From NCBI RefSeq assembly GCF_003020585.1, contig NZ_PXUE01000002.1, positions 620,001 through 684,000 on the forward strand: 64,000 bases of DNA, given 5' to 3'. The DNA comes from Chryseobacterium aurantiacum (GTDB lineage Bacteria > Bacteroidota > Bacteroidia > Flavobacteriales > Weeksellaceae). The translations under genes were made by a program, and so were the position numbers. Every line of letters starts with the position of its first letter. The stretch's first letter is position 1. Of the stretch, positions 53,794 to 63,363 are shown piece by piece. The notes below the pieces were generated by a model, which saw only the letters and a program-made list of their open reading frames with translations, did not search any database and was not told the origin of the DNA.

Positions 53794-54294
53794 TTACACT
53801 ATTGCAGCGCTCATCATAGACATGTAGTAGTTGGCACAATGCAGAGAAACCATCATTAATATTTCTTTATTAGAGAATGTTTCAAAGATATCGGAACTTA
53901 TTATCTGATATTCGTAATCCATTAAATTCCACTTTAGGCTTGGCTTCATAATCAACAATTCTGATCCTATTTTGTCTGTAAGAACAAATGATTCTTTAAA
54001 AATTCCTCTATGCTTAAAAACGTAACTTTCCTTTAGCCCATCAAAATAAGTCTGCACAATAATTTCTCCGTTCCAGTTCATCCTGAATTTTAAGAGTACT
54101 TTTTCATCTTCCTTTAATTCTATTGTTGTTCCCCAAAATCCCTTTGGCTCTACCTGATAGCTTTGATGATCTGCAATATCAATGATTGCATTAAACTTAA
54201 ACCAATTCTTGTAAGAAAGCTTCCCTATTAATTTGTCGTCTTTTGTAACTTCAAAATTTAAGGATTTGTTTGATTTTGCATAATATTCTGCCAT
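53794..54294 (-). CDS. Hypothetical protein, 166 aa
   Basis: A 166-residue protein with no family I recognise with confidence. Alternating beta strands (FEVTKDDKLIGKLSYKNWFKF, then TTIELKEDEKVLLKFRMNWNG and SELLIMKPSLKW) look like a tubby/LURP-one-like beta barrel. The C-terminal ~20 residues are hydrophobic (CANYYMSMMSAAIV) and could be a tail anchor. Function is unknown. Confidence 0.7.
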   Translation of the reverse strand: MAEYYAKSNKSLNFEVTKDDKLIGKLSYKNWFKFNAIIDIADHQSYQVEPKGFWGTTIELKEDEKVLLKFRMNWNGEIIVQTYFDGLKESYVFKHRGIFKESFVLTDKIGSELLIMKPSLKWNLMDYEYQIISSDIFETFSNKEILMMVSLHCANYYMSMMSAAIV

Positions 54295-54842
54295 GGTTAT
54301 ATTTTAATTTGGTGGAATTTTTATTAGTCTTACTATATAATAGAATAATTCATTTATGATCCCCTAATTTACAACGTCTTACAGAAATCAGCAAAAAAAA
54401 ATTAAAATGGTTTTATTGTATGTTAAGATAAAAGACAGTTATTGAAAATAAAAGAACTGATTCAGCATTCCTCCTCATTGATAAGTCATTTGGTTTATAC
54501 AAATAATATTTTACTATTTGTAAAACCCTTACTTAATTTTAAAAATATAATCATCTTTAACTTTTGTGCCTTTCTTTCCAGTTCCATTCTCATAATTAAA
54601 ACTAAAATGGCCATACAAATCTTCATTGAGCTTAGATAAAATATTCTATTTATAATTTATTGTAATTTTTTTCTTGTTTGGGTTATATTTTGAACATAAA
54701 AATCGGTCGGTATTGTGTACCCAAAAAAGCAAGGACAAAAATAACAATCAAGAGCACTCTGGTATTTGTTTTATATTCATCTCATTAAGTTTAAATGGTT
54801 TTCATAAAAAAATAGAAAATTTTAATTGATAGTTTATTTAAT
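54295..54842. other. 548-bp AT-rich intergenic region
   Basis: No gene, repeat or RNA I can support. Short ORFs here have no start signal or similarity. The next feature is the carB terminator. Confidence 0.4.
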
Positions 54843-54874
54843 ATAAAAAACCCCGCAAGAAAACTTGCGGGGTT
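54843..54874 (-). terminator. Terminator of the pyrB-carA-carB operon
   Basis: An 11-bp GC-rich inverted repeat (AACCCCGCAAG/CTTGCGGGGTT, 54849-54874) is followed on the minus strand by a T-run. It is just past the carB stop. Confidence 0.92.
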
Positions 54875-54899
54875 TACAATATTTATTTTGTATTCGAAA

Positions 54900-57800
54900 T
54901 TACATCGTCTCCATTTTGAAGCTCATGCTTTCGATTACTTTTAAGATCGCTTCTACTGTATCCATTGATGTTAGACAAGGGACACCGTTTTCAACGCTCA
55001 TTCTTCTGATCTGGAATCCGTCTCTTTCAGCTTGTTTCCCTTTTGTAGTGGTATTTACAACATACTGAACTTTTCCTTTCTGGATCAGATCGATAAGATT
55101 TACACTTTCTTCTCCTATTTTGTATCCGATTTTGCAAGGAATTCCTTTTTCGCCAAAGAATTTCGCTGTTCCTTCTGTAGCCCAGATTCTGAATCCTACT
55201 TCATGGAATCTTGCGGCTAAGTCAGCGGCTTCTTCTTTATGCTTATCTGCTACTGTGAAAAGGATGGATCCATGCATAGGAACTTTTCTTCCTGCTGCAA
55301 CAAGACCTTTGTAAAGAGCTTTTTCAAGGGTTGTGTCTTTCCCCATAACTTCTCCTGTAGACTTCATTTCAGGTCCTAAAGAGATGTCAACTTTTGTTAG
55401 TTTTGAGAAAGAGAAAACCGGTACTTTTACAAAGACTCCTTCTTTGTTTGGAACTAAACCATCTTTGTAGCCCAAATCGGTTAGTTTCTGTCCTAAGATT
55501 GCTTTTGTAGCAAGATTAGCCATTGGAACCTCTGTGATTTTGGATAAGAAAGGAACTGTTCTTGAAGAACGAGGGTTCACTTCAATCACATATACGTTTC
55601 CTTCGAAAAGTACGTATTGAATGTTCATTAATCCAATAACCTTAAGGCCTTTTGCCAATCTTTTTGTATAATCTACTAAAGTATCAATTTCACTTTGTAA
55701 AATATTCTGTGGTGGATATACTGCAATTGAGTCTCCGGAGTGTACTCCCGCTCTTTCAATATGCTCCATAATCCCAGGGATTACCACGGTTTCACCGTCA
55801 CAGATTGCATCTACTTCAATTTCTTTTCCTACCATGTATTTGTCAACCAATACAGGGTGTTCTGGGCTAGCATCTACTGCGTTCTCCATATAGTGAGCCA
55901 GTTCTGCTTCTGCGTACACAATTTCCATGGCTCTACCTCCAAGAACGTAGCTTGGACGAACCAATACCGGATAACCGATTTCGTTGGCAATTTTTATAGC
56001 TTCTTCCTTAGAAGTTGAAGTTCTTCCTTTTGGCTGAGGAATTCCCATTTCCTGTAGAGCTTTTTCAAATTTGTCTCTGTTTTCAGCTCTGTCAAGATCT
56101 TCCAAAGAAGTTCCCAGGATTTGTACTCCGTGAGAAGCTAATTTATCTGCAAGGTTAATCGCTGTCTGTCCTCCAAACTGCACTACCACTCCTTTTGGCT
56201 TTTCAAGATCGATGATATTCATTACATCTTCCTCTGTAAGAGGCTCGAAGTATAGTTTATCTGAAATTGAGAAGTCTGTAGAAACCGTTTCAGGGTTGTT
56301 ATTGATGATAATCGCTTCGTAACCCATTTCTTTGATGGCCCAAACTGAGTGAACAGTTGCGTAGTCAAATTCAACACCTTGTCCGATTCTGATAGGTCCT
56401 GACCCTAGTACAATAATTTTTTCTTTATCTGAAACTACACTTTCGTTTTCTTCTTCGTATGTTCCGTAGAAGTATGGTGTTTCACTTTCAAACTCAGCAG
56501 CACAAGTGTCTACCATTTTGTAAACCGGCATCACTCCGTTTTCTTTTCTGAAGTTGAAAATTTCACGTTCTTTTACATCCCAAAGAACCGCGATATTGAT
56601 ATCTGCAAACCCTAACTTTTTAGCTTGGATCAGAGTTTCTTTATCAAATTTATTTTCAGCGATTACTTTTTCGAAGTCAACTAGTTTTTTCAGTTTCCAG
56701 ATGAAGAATTTATCAATTTTACTCCATTCTACAATCTGTTCCCAGTCGTAACCTCTTCTTAAGGCATCACCAATGATGAATAATCTCTCATCATCACAAA
56801 CTCTGATTCTTCTTTCAATTTCTTCAGCAGTAAGCGCCTGAGCTTGTTTTGTTTTTAATCCTAAATGCTTGATTCCTGTTTCTAAAGAACGGATTGCTTT
56901 TTGTAAAGACTCCTCGAAGTTTCTTCCAATCGCCATTACTTCACCCGTTGCTTTCATCTGGGTAGAAAGTCTTCTGTCCGCAGTTTCAAATTTATCGAAT
57001 GGGAATCTTGGAAATTTAGTTACCACATAATCCAGAGCAGGTTCAAAACATGCGTATGTTTTTCCTGTTACCGGGTTCATGATTTCATCCAGTGTTAATC
57101 CTACCGCAATTTTTGCAGCGATCTTAGCAATTGGATATCCTGTTGCCTTACTCGCCAGCGCTGATGAACGGGAAACTCTTGGATTCACTTCGATGATGTA
57201 GTAATCGAATGAATGGGGATCTAAAGCCAACTGTACGTTACACCCACCTTCAATTCCTAGAGCTCTGATGATTTTAAGAGAAGCATTTCTCAATAACTGA
57301 TACTCTCTGTCTGAAAGGGTCTGAGAAGGTGCTACTACAATTGAGTCTCCTGTGTGAACTCCTACAGGATCTATATTTTCCATGTTACAAACCACAATCG
57401 CGTTGTCGTTTGCATCACGCATTACTTCGTATTCAATTTCCTTAAATCCTGCGATTGATTTTTCAATAAGACACTGGGTTACCGGACTGTATTTCAAACC
57501 AAGTTCTGCAATTTCTTTTAATTCTGGTTCTGTAGCAGCAATACCACCACCAGTTCCTCCCATTGTAAAGGCAGGACGAACAATTACAGGATACCCAATC
57601 TCATTGGCAAAAGCAATAGCTCCTTCTACGGTGTTTACAATATCAGATTCAGGAACAGGTTCGTTCAATTCTCTCATCAATTCACGGAAAAGATCTCTGT
57701 CTTCTGCTCTGTTGATTGCAGAAAGCTTCGTTCCCAATACTTCTACTTTACATTCTTCAAGAATTCCGGATTTCTCCAGCTCAACTGCCATGTTCAATCC

Positions 57801-58082
57801 AGTCTGACCACCCAGCGTTGGTAACAATGCATCCGGACGCTCTTTTCTGATGATGTGGCTTACAAATTGTAATGAAATCGGCTCGATATATACTTTATCC
57901 GCGATTTCCACATCCGTCATGATTGTTGCAGGGTTTGAGTTGATCAAAATTACCTTGTAGCCTTCTTCCTTTAAAGACAGACAAGCCTGCGTTCCTGCGT
58001 AATCAAATTCAGCTGCCTGACCAATGATGATAGGTCCTGAACCGATTACTAAAATTGTTTTTATATCTGTACGTTTTGCCAT
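54900..58082 (-). CDS. carB: Carbamoyl-phosphate synthase large subunit
   Basis: A 1060-residue enzyme with the usual two ATP-grasp halves ([20 protein letters not shown] and [20 protein letters not shown]), an oligomerisation domain between them and a C-terminal MGS-like allosteric domain ([21 protein letters not shown]). It makes carbamoyl phosphate from bicarbonate, ATP and the ammonia from CarA. It is the last gene of the pyrB-carA-carB transcript; a four-helix-bundle gene sits between it and carA. Confidence 0.97.
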   Translation of the reverse strand: MAKRTDIKTILVIGSGPIIIGQAAEFDYAGTQACLSLKEEGYKVILINSNPATIMTDVEIADKVYIEPISLQFVSHIIRKERPDALLPTLGGQTGLNMAVELEKSGILEECKVEVLGTKLSAINRAEDRDLFRELMRELNEPVPESDIVNTVEGAIAFANEIGYPVIVRPAFTMGGTGGGIAATEPELKEIAELGLKYSPVTQCLIEKSIAGFKEIEYEVMRDANDNAIVVCNMENIDPVGVHTGDSIVVAPSQTLSDREYQLLRNASLKIIRALGIEGGCNVQLALDPHSFDYYIIEVNPRVSRSSALASKATGYPIAKIAAKIAVGLTLDEIMNPVTGKTYACFEPALDYVVTKFPRFPFDKFETADRRLSTQMKATGEVMAIGRNFEESLQKAIRSLETGIKHLGLKTKQAQALTAEEIERRIRVCDDERLFIIGDALRRGYDWEQIVEWSKIDKFFIWKLKKLVDFEKVIAENKFDKETLIQAKKLGFADINIAVLWDVKEREIFNFRKENGVMPVYKMVDTCAAEFESETPYFYGTYEEENESVVSDKEKIIVLGSGPIRIGQGVEFDYATVHSVWAIKEMGYEAIIINNNPETVSTDFSISDKLYFEPLTEEDVMNIIDLEKPKGVVVQFGGQTAINLADKLASHGVQILGTSLEDLDRAENRDKFEKALQEMGIPQPKGRTSTSKEEAIKIANEIGYPVLVRPSYVLGGRAMEIVYAEAELAHYMENAVDASPEHPVLVDKYMVGKEIEVDAICDGETVVIPGIMEHIERAGVHSGDSIAVYPPQNILQSEIDTLVDYTKRLAKGLKVIGLMNIQYVLFEGNVYVIEVNPRSSRTVPFLSKITEVPMANLATKAILGQKLTDLGYKDGLVPNKEGVFVKVPVFSFSKLTKVDISLGPEMKSTGEVMGKDTTLEKALYKGLVAAGRKVPMHGSILFTVADKHKEEAADLAARFHEVGFRIWATEGTAKFFGEKGIPCKIGYKIGEESVNLIDLIQKGKVQYVVNTTTKGKQAERDGFQIRRMSVENGVPCLTSMDTVEAILKVIESMSFKMETM

Positions 58083-58098
58083 TTTTCTTTTTTTAGAT

Positions 58099-58130
58099 AC
58101 AAGATGTTAGATGTCAGACTTCAGACATCC
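58099..58130. repeat. Flanking repeat downstream of the four-helix-bundle gene
   Basis: It contains GATGTCAGACTTCAGACATC (a partial palindrome). Related sequence (GATGTCTAATATCTGAAGTC) flanks the other side at about 58513-58532. The shared GATGTC and CTGAAGTC words suggest a short dispersed repeat that bounds the cassette. Confidence 0.55.
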
Positions 58131-58141
58131 AACAGGATGTT

Positions 58142-58495
58142 TTACTTTTTTAAATTAGATTTGAATGTATAAATCATTCTTTGAATTTCATTCAGATTTG
58201 ATATTAAACTGTTAACTTTTTCTACATCAAGTAAATTTAATTCTCTAGTTAAAATTAACTGGGTCTGCAACTCAAAAGAGGAAGCATTTGCAATACCAAG
58301 AAAATGATAAAACTCTCTATCATTATTTCTTCCTGCGCCTTCTGCTATATTTGAAGGAATGGAGATTGCAGATCTTTTAATTTGAGAAATCAAACCAAAC
58401 TTTTCATCTTTAGGTAATTCTAAACAAATGATATAAACCTGTTTTGCAAGTTCAATCGATTTTTGCCAAAAAACTAATTTTTCAAAGTTATGCAT
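58142..58495 (-). CDS. Four-helix-bundle protein (ribosomal-protein-S23-type family)
   Basis: A 117-residue protein of the family once called S23 (TIGR02436-type): LVFWQKSIELAKQVYIIC, then SQIKRSAISIPSNIAEGAG and NDREFYHFLGIANASSFELQT. The family often occupies intervening sequences of 23S rRNA or intergenic cassettes in Bacteroidota and is not needed for carbamoyl-phosphate synthesis. Its insertion splits carA from carB without changing frame or strand, and related short repeats flank it. It is probably co-transcribed with the car genes. Confidence 0.88.
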   Translation of the reverse strand: MHNFEKLVFWQKSIELAKQVYIICLELPKDEKFGLISQIKRSAISIPSNIAEGAGRNNDREFYHFLGIANASSFELQTQLILTRELNLLDVEKVNSLISNLNEIQRMIYTFKSNLKK

Positions 58496-58498
58496 GAT

Positions 58499-58533
58499 AG
58501 AGTCTGTTATCTGATGTCTAATATCTGAAGTCT
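58499..58533. repeat. Flanking repeat upstream of the four-helix-bundle gene
   Basis: The counterpart of the 58.1-kb repeat, lying between the cassette and the carA stop. It shares GATGTC and CTGAAGTC with the other flank. Confidence 0.5.
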
Positions 58534-58536
58534 TTC

Positions 58537-59610
58537 TTACTTTTTAAAATCTTCCATCATTTGAATAAACTCATCAAACAGGTAGTTTGCATCTTCCGGG
58601 CCTGGGCTTGCTTCAGGGTGGTACTGAACAGAGAAGCAAGGATGGATCTTATGTTTTAATCCTTCGTTTGTTCTGTCGTTCAATGCGATGTGCGTTTCAA
58701 TTAGGTCTGTTCCTTTCAAACTTTCCTGGTCTACTGCATAACCGTGGTTTTGGGAAGTAATAGCTACTGTATTTTTCTCCAGATCCAATACCGGGTGGTT
58801 TCCTCCTCTGTGTCCGAATTTCAATTTAAAAGTTTTTGCTCCACAAGCAAGACCAATTAACTGGTGCCCTAAACAGATTCCGAAAATTGGAACTTTTCCT
58901 AGCAATCCTCTGATCATATCTAAAGCATGTGGTACATCTTCAGGATCTCCGGGACCGTTTGACAACATAATTCCGTCCGGGTTCATCAATAAGATTTCTT
59001 CTGCTGTTGTATCGTGAGATACTACAATGATATCACAGTTTCTTTGTGATAATTCTCTAATGATTCCCAGTTTTGCACCGAAGTCTACCAATACTACTTT
59101 GAAACCTCTGTTCGGGTTAGCATAAGGAGTTTTTGTAGAAACCTCTTCTACCTGATTGATTGGGAAACTTGTAGACTTCAACTCAGAAGCTATTGCAGTT
59201 TCATCAGCATCAGCGTTTACAATTTTTCCTTTTACCACTCCGGAGTTACGAAGAATTCTTGTTAGTCTTCTCGTATCAATTCCTGAAATTCCTGAAAGGT
59301 TTTTCTTTTTAAATAATTCATCTAAAGTAATCTGAGTACGGAAATTGGAAGGAAGATCGCAAAGTTCTTTTACGATAAGCCCCTTAATTGCCGGCTCGAT
59401 ACTTTCATAATCATCACGGTTAATACCATAATTTCCGATAAGCGGATAGGTCATACAAACTATCTGACCGCAATACGATGGGTCAGAAATCAATTCCTGA
59501 TACCCTGTCATTCCGGTATTGAAAACTACTTCTCCTGCAGTTTCCAATTCTGCTCCGAAACCTTCTCCATGAAACACTTCACCAGACTCCAGTATTAATT
59601 TTTTCTTCAT
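58537..59610 (-). CDS. carA: Carbamoyl-phosphate synthase small subunit
   Basis: A 357-residue glutamine amidotransferase subunit. The N-terminal CPSase_sm domain (TGMTGYQELISDPSYCGQIV) is followed by a class I GATase: nucleophile Cys in FGICLGHQLI (about residue 243), and His and Glu in QYHPEASPGPED. It supplies ammonia to CarB. It follows pyrB by 109-150 bases in the same operon. Confidence 0.97.
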   Translation of the reverse strand: MKKKLILESGEVFHGEGFGAELETAGEVVFNTGMTGYQELISDPSYCGQIVCMTYPLIGNYGINRDDYESIEPAIKGLIVKELCDLPSNFRTQITLDELFKKKNLSGISGIDTRRLTRILRNSGVVKGKIVNADADETAIASELKSTSFPINQVEEVSTKTPYANPNRGFKVVLVDFGAKLGIIRELSQRNCDIIVVSHDTTAEEILLMNPDGIMLSNGPGDPEDVPHALDMIRGLLGKVPIFGICLGHQLIGLACGAKTFKLKFGHRGGNHPVLDLEKNTVAITSQNHGYAVDQESLKGTDLIETHIALNDRTNEGLKHKIHPCFSVQYHPEASPGPEDANYLFDEFIQMMEDFKK

Positions 59611-59761
59611 TTTTAAAAATTAGATTTTCTATTATTTTCTTTTTGTACAATTTCGGCTGCAAAATGTATTATAATTTGACTTACGATTTGTACTTTTTAC
59701 TTTTTCTTATTTGTATAATGTCCGGGCTACCCCCTATCATATACATTATATGTTCTACAAT

Positions 59762-60652
59762 TTACTTAAACGTAAACCCTTTTTCTTCTAATGCTTCTTT
59801 CAAGATTGCCATTCTTGCAAAGACTCCGTTTTCCATTTGTTTGAAAACTCTTGAGCGTTCACATTCCACAAGATCCGAATCTATTTCCACTCCTCTGTTA
59901 ATGGGTGCCGGGTGCATGATGATCGCTTCTTTCTTCATAGCCCGTTCTCTTTCTTTCGTCAAACCATATCTTTTATGATATTCAGAAGCGGTAAAGCTCA
60001 TTGCCGCATCATGTCTTTCGTGCTGGATCCTTAATAACATCAGAACATCCACTTCAGCAATAAGTTCATCAAGCGCAAGATAAGTTCCGTTGATTAAAGC
60101 TCCTTCATCAAACCAATGCTCCGGTCCCGAAAAGTATACTTTAGCACCTAATCTTCTTAAGGCCTCAGCATTTGAGTTGGCTACACGGCTGTGTTTTACA
60201 TCTCCTACAATTCCCACTTTTAATCCCTCAAATGTTCCAAATTCCTGATAGATAGTCATCAGATCCAGCATGCATTGCGATGGGTGATTTCCTGTTCCGT
60301 CTCCTCCATTAATCACTGGAATCTTAATATTCTTTAGTTCCTCGAAGTATCTGTCTTTTTTATCTCGGATCACAACAAGATTTACTCCCAGGCTTTCAAT
60401 GGTCTTCACTGTATCATAAAGACTCTCTCCTTTATTTACAGAACTGTGTGAAGCATCAAATGGAACAACCTGAAGTCCCAGTTTTCTTTCTGCAATATCA
60501 AAGCTCGTCTTCGTTCTTGTACTGTCTTCGAAGAAAAGGTTTGAGCAAAAAACTTCTCCTTCAATTTTAGCAGTTTTTCCGTTTGCAAAAGCTAGTGCTT
60601 CTGTCAGTATACTGTTGATTCTCTCGGTACTTAGTTCTGTAATCGTAAACAT
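59762..60652 (-). CDS. pyrB: Aspartate carbamoyltransferase, catalytic subunit
   Basis: A 296-residue class I ATCase catalytic chain. Binding motifs include the carbamoyl-phosphate loop [31 protein letters not shown] and [12 protein letters not shown]. No pyrI regulatory gene is in the window. The start is ATG 60652: an upstream ATG at 60691 would read through the attenuator T-run. It makes carbamoyl-aspartate from carbamoyl phosphate, the first committed step of pyrimidine synthesis, and is the first gene after the leader described below. Confidence 0.96.
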   Translation of the reverse strand: MFTITELSTERINSILTEALAFANGKTAKIEGEVFCSNLFFEDSTRTKTSFDIAERKLGLQVVPFDASHSSVNKGESLYDTVKTIESLGVNLVVIRDKKDRYFEELKNIKIPVINGGDGTGNHPSQCMLDLMTIYQEFGTFEGLKVGIVGDVKHSRVANSNAEALRRLGAKVYFSGPEHWFDEGALINGTYLALDELIAEVDVLMLLRIQHERHDAAMSFTASEYHKRYGLTKERERAMKKEAIIMHPAPINRGVEIDSDLVECERSRVFKQMENGVFARMAILKEALEEKGFTFK

Positions 60653-60671
60653 AATTCTAATTTTTGGGCAT

Positions 60672-60698
60672 AAAAAAAGCGAAGACAACAATCTTCGC
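60672..60698 (-). terminator. Attenuator-like terminator before pyrB
   Basis: GCGAAGA/TCTTCGC (60692-60698 with 60679-60685) is followed on the minus strand by seven T. It lies between the leader ORF stop and the pyrB start, 20 bases upstream of that start. A terminator ahead of a biosynthetic gene suggests regulated read-through. Confidence 0.85.
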
Positions 60699-60769
60699 TA
60701 ATAACAATAAATATCGTAAAGGGCGCTTTCGCCCGGTAAATCTAATGATATAAATGCTTTTTTATTCAT
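60698..60769 (-). CDS. Leader peptide of pyrB (23 aa, pyrL-like)
   Basis: Too short for usual gene finders. On the minus strand the ORF reads MNKKAFISLDLPGESALYDI... and ends with a TAG whose last base is the first base of the terminator stem. A small hairpin (GGGCGAAAGCGCCC, 60721-60734) and a U-rich run (TTTACGATATTTATTGTTAT) precede the stop. This arrangement parallels E. coli pyrBI, where UTP shortage slows RNA polymerase in the U-rich run so that the ribosome reaches the hairpin and prevents termination. The promoter -7 box is only 6 bases before the ATG, so the mRNA may be nearly leaderless. Confidence 0.65.
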   Translation of the reverse strand: MNKKAFISLDLPGESALYDIYCY

Positions 60770-60775
60770 TAGGTG

Positions 60776-60807
60776 CAAAGATACAGAAATTTTATGAACC
60801 TACAAAA
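60776..60807 (-). promoter_or_regulatory. Promoter of the pyrB-car operon
   Basis: A very good flavobacterial promoter on the minus strand: TTTTG (60803-60807), 19-base spacer, TATCTTTG (60776-60783), both matching the TTTG/TAnnTTTG consensus. Transcription would start within a few bases of the leader ATG. Confidence 0.85.
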
Positions 60808-60864
60808 TCAAAGTTTCAAATAAATTAAAACCTTTGGTATTTTCTTATTCTCATTTAAAAGTGA

Positions 60865-60872
60865 TATTTTTG
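60865..60872 (+). promoter_or_regulatory. -7 box of Lrp gene
   Basis: TATTTTTG matches TAnnTTTG, 20 bases before the start. The nearest TTTG -33 is 28 bases away, longer than usual. Confidence 0.4.
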
Positions 60873-60892
60873 TTAAAACTCAAATTAGTTTT

Positions 60893-61354
60893 ATGGATTT
60901 AAAAGACAAAATGATTCTCAGCATTATACAGGAAGACTCCACTTTATCTGTTAAGGAAATTTCAGAAAAGATAGGTCTTACCTTTACTCCAACGTATGAA
61001 AGAATCAAACAATTGGAGAAGCATGGGATCATTGAAAAGTATGTTGGCCTCTTAAACCGTGAAAAACTGGGTTTAAATATTGTAGTCTACTGTAATGTTC
61101 GTCTCAAGGAACAATCCAAGAAAGTATTGGAAACCTTTGAAAAACATATTGGAAATCATGATGAAGTACAGGAAATCATCAGTCTTTCCGGAGAGTACGA
61201 TTATATGTTAAAGATTATTGCAAAAGACATCAATTCTTATAACGAATTCGCCGTTAATGTGATTTCCAATCTTCCAAACATTGGGCAATACCATAGTTCC
61301 ATAGTTTTGCACGAGGTAAAAAAATCTACCAAGTTCAAGATTGATCTGGAATAA
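60893..61354 (+). CDS. Lrp/AsnC-family transcriptional regulator
   Basis: A 153-residue Lrp-family protein. The N-terminal HTH (LSVKEISEKIGLTFTPTYERI) is followed by the RAM domain (EVQEIISLSGEYDYMLKIIAKD). Lrp-like proteins sense amino acids and regulate metabolism. It is divergent from the pyrB-car operon and upstream of argH, so regulation of arginine or pyrimidine genes is plausible but unproven. Confidence 0.94.
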   Translation: MDLKDKMILSIIQEDSTLSVKEISEKIGLTFTPTYERIKQLEKHGIIEKYVGLLNREKLGLNIVVYCNVRLKEQSKKVLETFEKHIGNHDEVQEIISLSGEYDYMLKIIAKDINSYNEFAVNVISNLPNIGQYHSSIVLHEVKKSTKFKIDLE

Positions 61355-61387
61355 TCCCTTTTATTTTAAACTCATTATTAATTCCTA

Positions 61388-61575
61388 TTTCACTTGCTGA
61401 AAATCTTAGATTTTCTTGGGTCTTGAAATAAGATGTATCATTATCATTTTGTGCCTTTGCGTTTTCCAACAGTTTTTTCTGATCTCTTATTTATTAGAAA
61501 AACGCAAAGACGCAAAAGAAGATTATAAACTTTATGCTTTAAGGCGCTAAGATTTTATCTCCGATAAAATTTTAT
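61388..61575. repeat. Rearranged copy of the MITE-like repeat family
   Basis: A right-end module (GAAAATCTTAGATTTTC, then CCTTTGCGTTTTCC) is followed by a left-end module (AAAACGCAAAGACGCAA, then ATTTTATC-tcc-GATAAAAT), i.e. the halves are in the reverse order of the 36-kb copies. This suggests two truncated elements or one rearranged one. It fills the gap between the Lrp and argH genes. Confidence 0.6.
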
Positions 61576-61710
61576 GCAGCAGATCTTCTTAACTTACCTT
61601 CAAGTCTTCATCCACTTAATAGTTCAATTTATCAATCATCAAAGTCAAAGAGCGGAATAAAAAACCATTAAGACAACCTAAGTAAATAAGATTAAGGATT
61701 TACAAACGAT

Positions 61711-61767
61711 AAAAAAATAAGGCGTGATCTAAAAGTAATTTTTAGATTCTATGTCTACTCAGGCCTT
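61711..61767 (-). terminator. Terminator of argH
   Basis: A long stem-loop: outer arms AAGGCGTGA (61719-61727) and TCAGGCCTT (61759-61767), inner arms ATCTAAAA with TTTTAGAT. A T-run on the minus strand follows. It lies 25 bases past the argH stop. Confidence 0.7.
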
Positions 61768-61790
61768 TTATGATCTTAATGGTTTATATT

Positions 61791-63095
61791 TTAGCCCAAC
61801 AATTTATTTTTCAATTTATTGAACTGATATTCTATTTTATCCAGGCAAAGATTTCCTATGCTTCCCTGGTGGGAATGATCTAAGCTTCCTACCTCAAAAT
61901 CAAACTCATTGTTTTCAATCTCCTGCCCTACCTTTACATAGGCATCACGGAAAGAGCTTCCGTTTTTCACTTCTTCATTAATCTTCTCTACACTGAAAAG
62001 GTATTTGTACTTTTCATCCTCCAGAATACCATCCTTTACCTGGATATTCGGCAACGTATAGCTTAGGATCTCCAGACATTCTTTCAGGGAGTCTATTGCA
62101 GGGAAAAGAATTTCCTTGGTCAATTGTACATCTCTGTGATATCCTGACGGAAGATTGTTGGTCAATAGAATTAACTCATTCGGTAAGGATTGGATTCTGT
62201 TGCATCGCGCACGAACCAACTCAAAAATATCCGGGTTCTTTTTGTGCGGCATTATGCTGCTTCCTGTTGTAAATTCCTTTGGAAAGCTTATAAAATCAAA
62301 GTTTTGATTCAAATATAAACATACATCATAAGCAAATTTACCCAATGTTCCAGCTAAGGTAGCCATAGACATTGCCAGTAGTTTTTCTGATTTACCACGC
62401 GTCATCTGAGCATATACCGAATTATAATTCATCGACTGAAAGCCTAGATTATACGTTGTACTTTCGCGATTAATAGGAAAAGACGAACCATATCCTGCAG
62501 CGGATCCCAATGGGTTTTTATTGATGATATTTTTTATTGAAAACAACATTTCTACGTCATCCAAAAGAGCTTCTGCATAAGCTCCAAACCATAATCCAAA
62601 GGATGAAGGCATTGCAATCTGCAAGTGGGTATATCCCGGAAGCAGTACATTTTTGTGCTGGTCTGCCAATTGAATTAAAATCTGGAAAAACTCGTCAGTA
62701 AGCGTTGTTATTTCACGAATTTCATCTAATAAGTACAATTTAATATCCAACAGAACCTGATCATTTCTTGATCTTGCAGTGTGGATTTTCTTTCCTGTAT
62801 CTCCTAATTCTGCAATGAGAATCGCTTCTACCTGAGAATGGATATCCTCAGCTTCTTTATCAATTTCAAAACTACCTTCTTCAATTTTATTTAAAATATC
62901 GTTTAGTACAGATAGCATCTGTTCTGATTCTTCTTTGGAAATAATTCCGGTTTCTGCAAGCATTTTGCAGTGCGCCATGGAACCTTTGACATCATATTTT
63001 GCCAAACGTTCATCAAAGTCAAGATCCTTTCCTACCGTAAAGTTATTGACTAATATATTGGTGGCCAGGTCATCCTTTTGCCATATCTTTTTCAT
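61791..63095 (-). CDS. argH: Argininosuccinate lyase
   Basis: A 434-residue fumarase-superfamily enzyme. Motifs include the DIHSQVEAIL region, the Thr/His pair in HTARSRNDQV and the signature GSSIMPHKKNPD (catalytic Ser loop). It cleaves argininosuccinate to arginine and fumarate, the last step of arginine synthesis. It is downstream of an argE-like gene with a 268-base gap. Its size is normal for the family. Confidence 0.96.
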   Translation of the reverse strand: MKKIWQKDDLATNILVNNFTVGKDLDFDERLAKYDVKGSMAHCKMLAETGIISKEESEQMLSVLNDILNKIEEGSFEIDKEAEDIHSQVEAILIAELGDTGKKIHTARSRNDQVLLDIKLYLLDEIREITTLTDEFFQILIQLADQHKNVLLPGYTHLQIAMPSSFGLWFGAYAEALLDDVEMLFSIKNIINKNPLGSAAGYGSSFPINRESTTYNLGFQSMNYNSVYAQMTRGKSEKLLAMSMATLAGTLGKFAYDVCLYLNQNFDFISFPKEFTTGSSIMPHKKNPDIFELVRARCNRIQSLPNELILLTNNLPSGYHRDVQLTKEILFPAIDSLKECLEILSYTLPNIQVKDGILEDEKYKYLFSVEKINEEVKNGSSFRDAYVKVGQEIENNEFDFEVGSLDHSHQGSIGNLCLDKIEYQFNKLKNKLLG

Positions 63096-63363
63096 ATAAT
63101 TATTGATTTTTCTGAGATCATATACAAGCTTATAGCAGCTTCAGAATGATCTGATTTAAAATATTTGATTGATTTTGACATGCCCAGCAAGGCGATCCTT
63201 ATTACTATTAACTATAAAAAAACATGTCCCTAATGTAAAGTTGTTGTTTCTAATATTTCTTTTTTGCATAAATCTTTATTAAAAACGTAAACTTTAGCGC
63301 CTGCTGAGCGTAGTCAAAATATATATTTCAGAGGTTAGCCATTAAAATTTTCTAAGTCCTCTT

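Noticed and set aside
54442..54639. A 65-codon ORF in the AT-rich gap before carB
   Set aside because: No ATG-supported start signal, promoter or similarity; composition is that of random AT-rich DNA.
60653..60691. Longer pyrB start at 60691
   Set aside because: It lies inside the terminator hairpin and T-run and adds residues not found in aspartate carbamoyltransferases.
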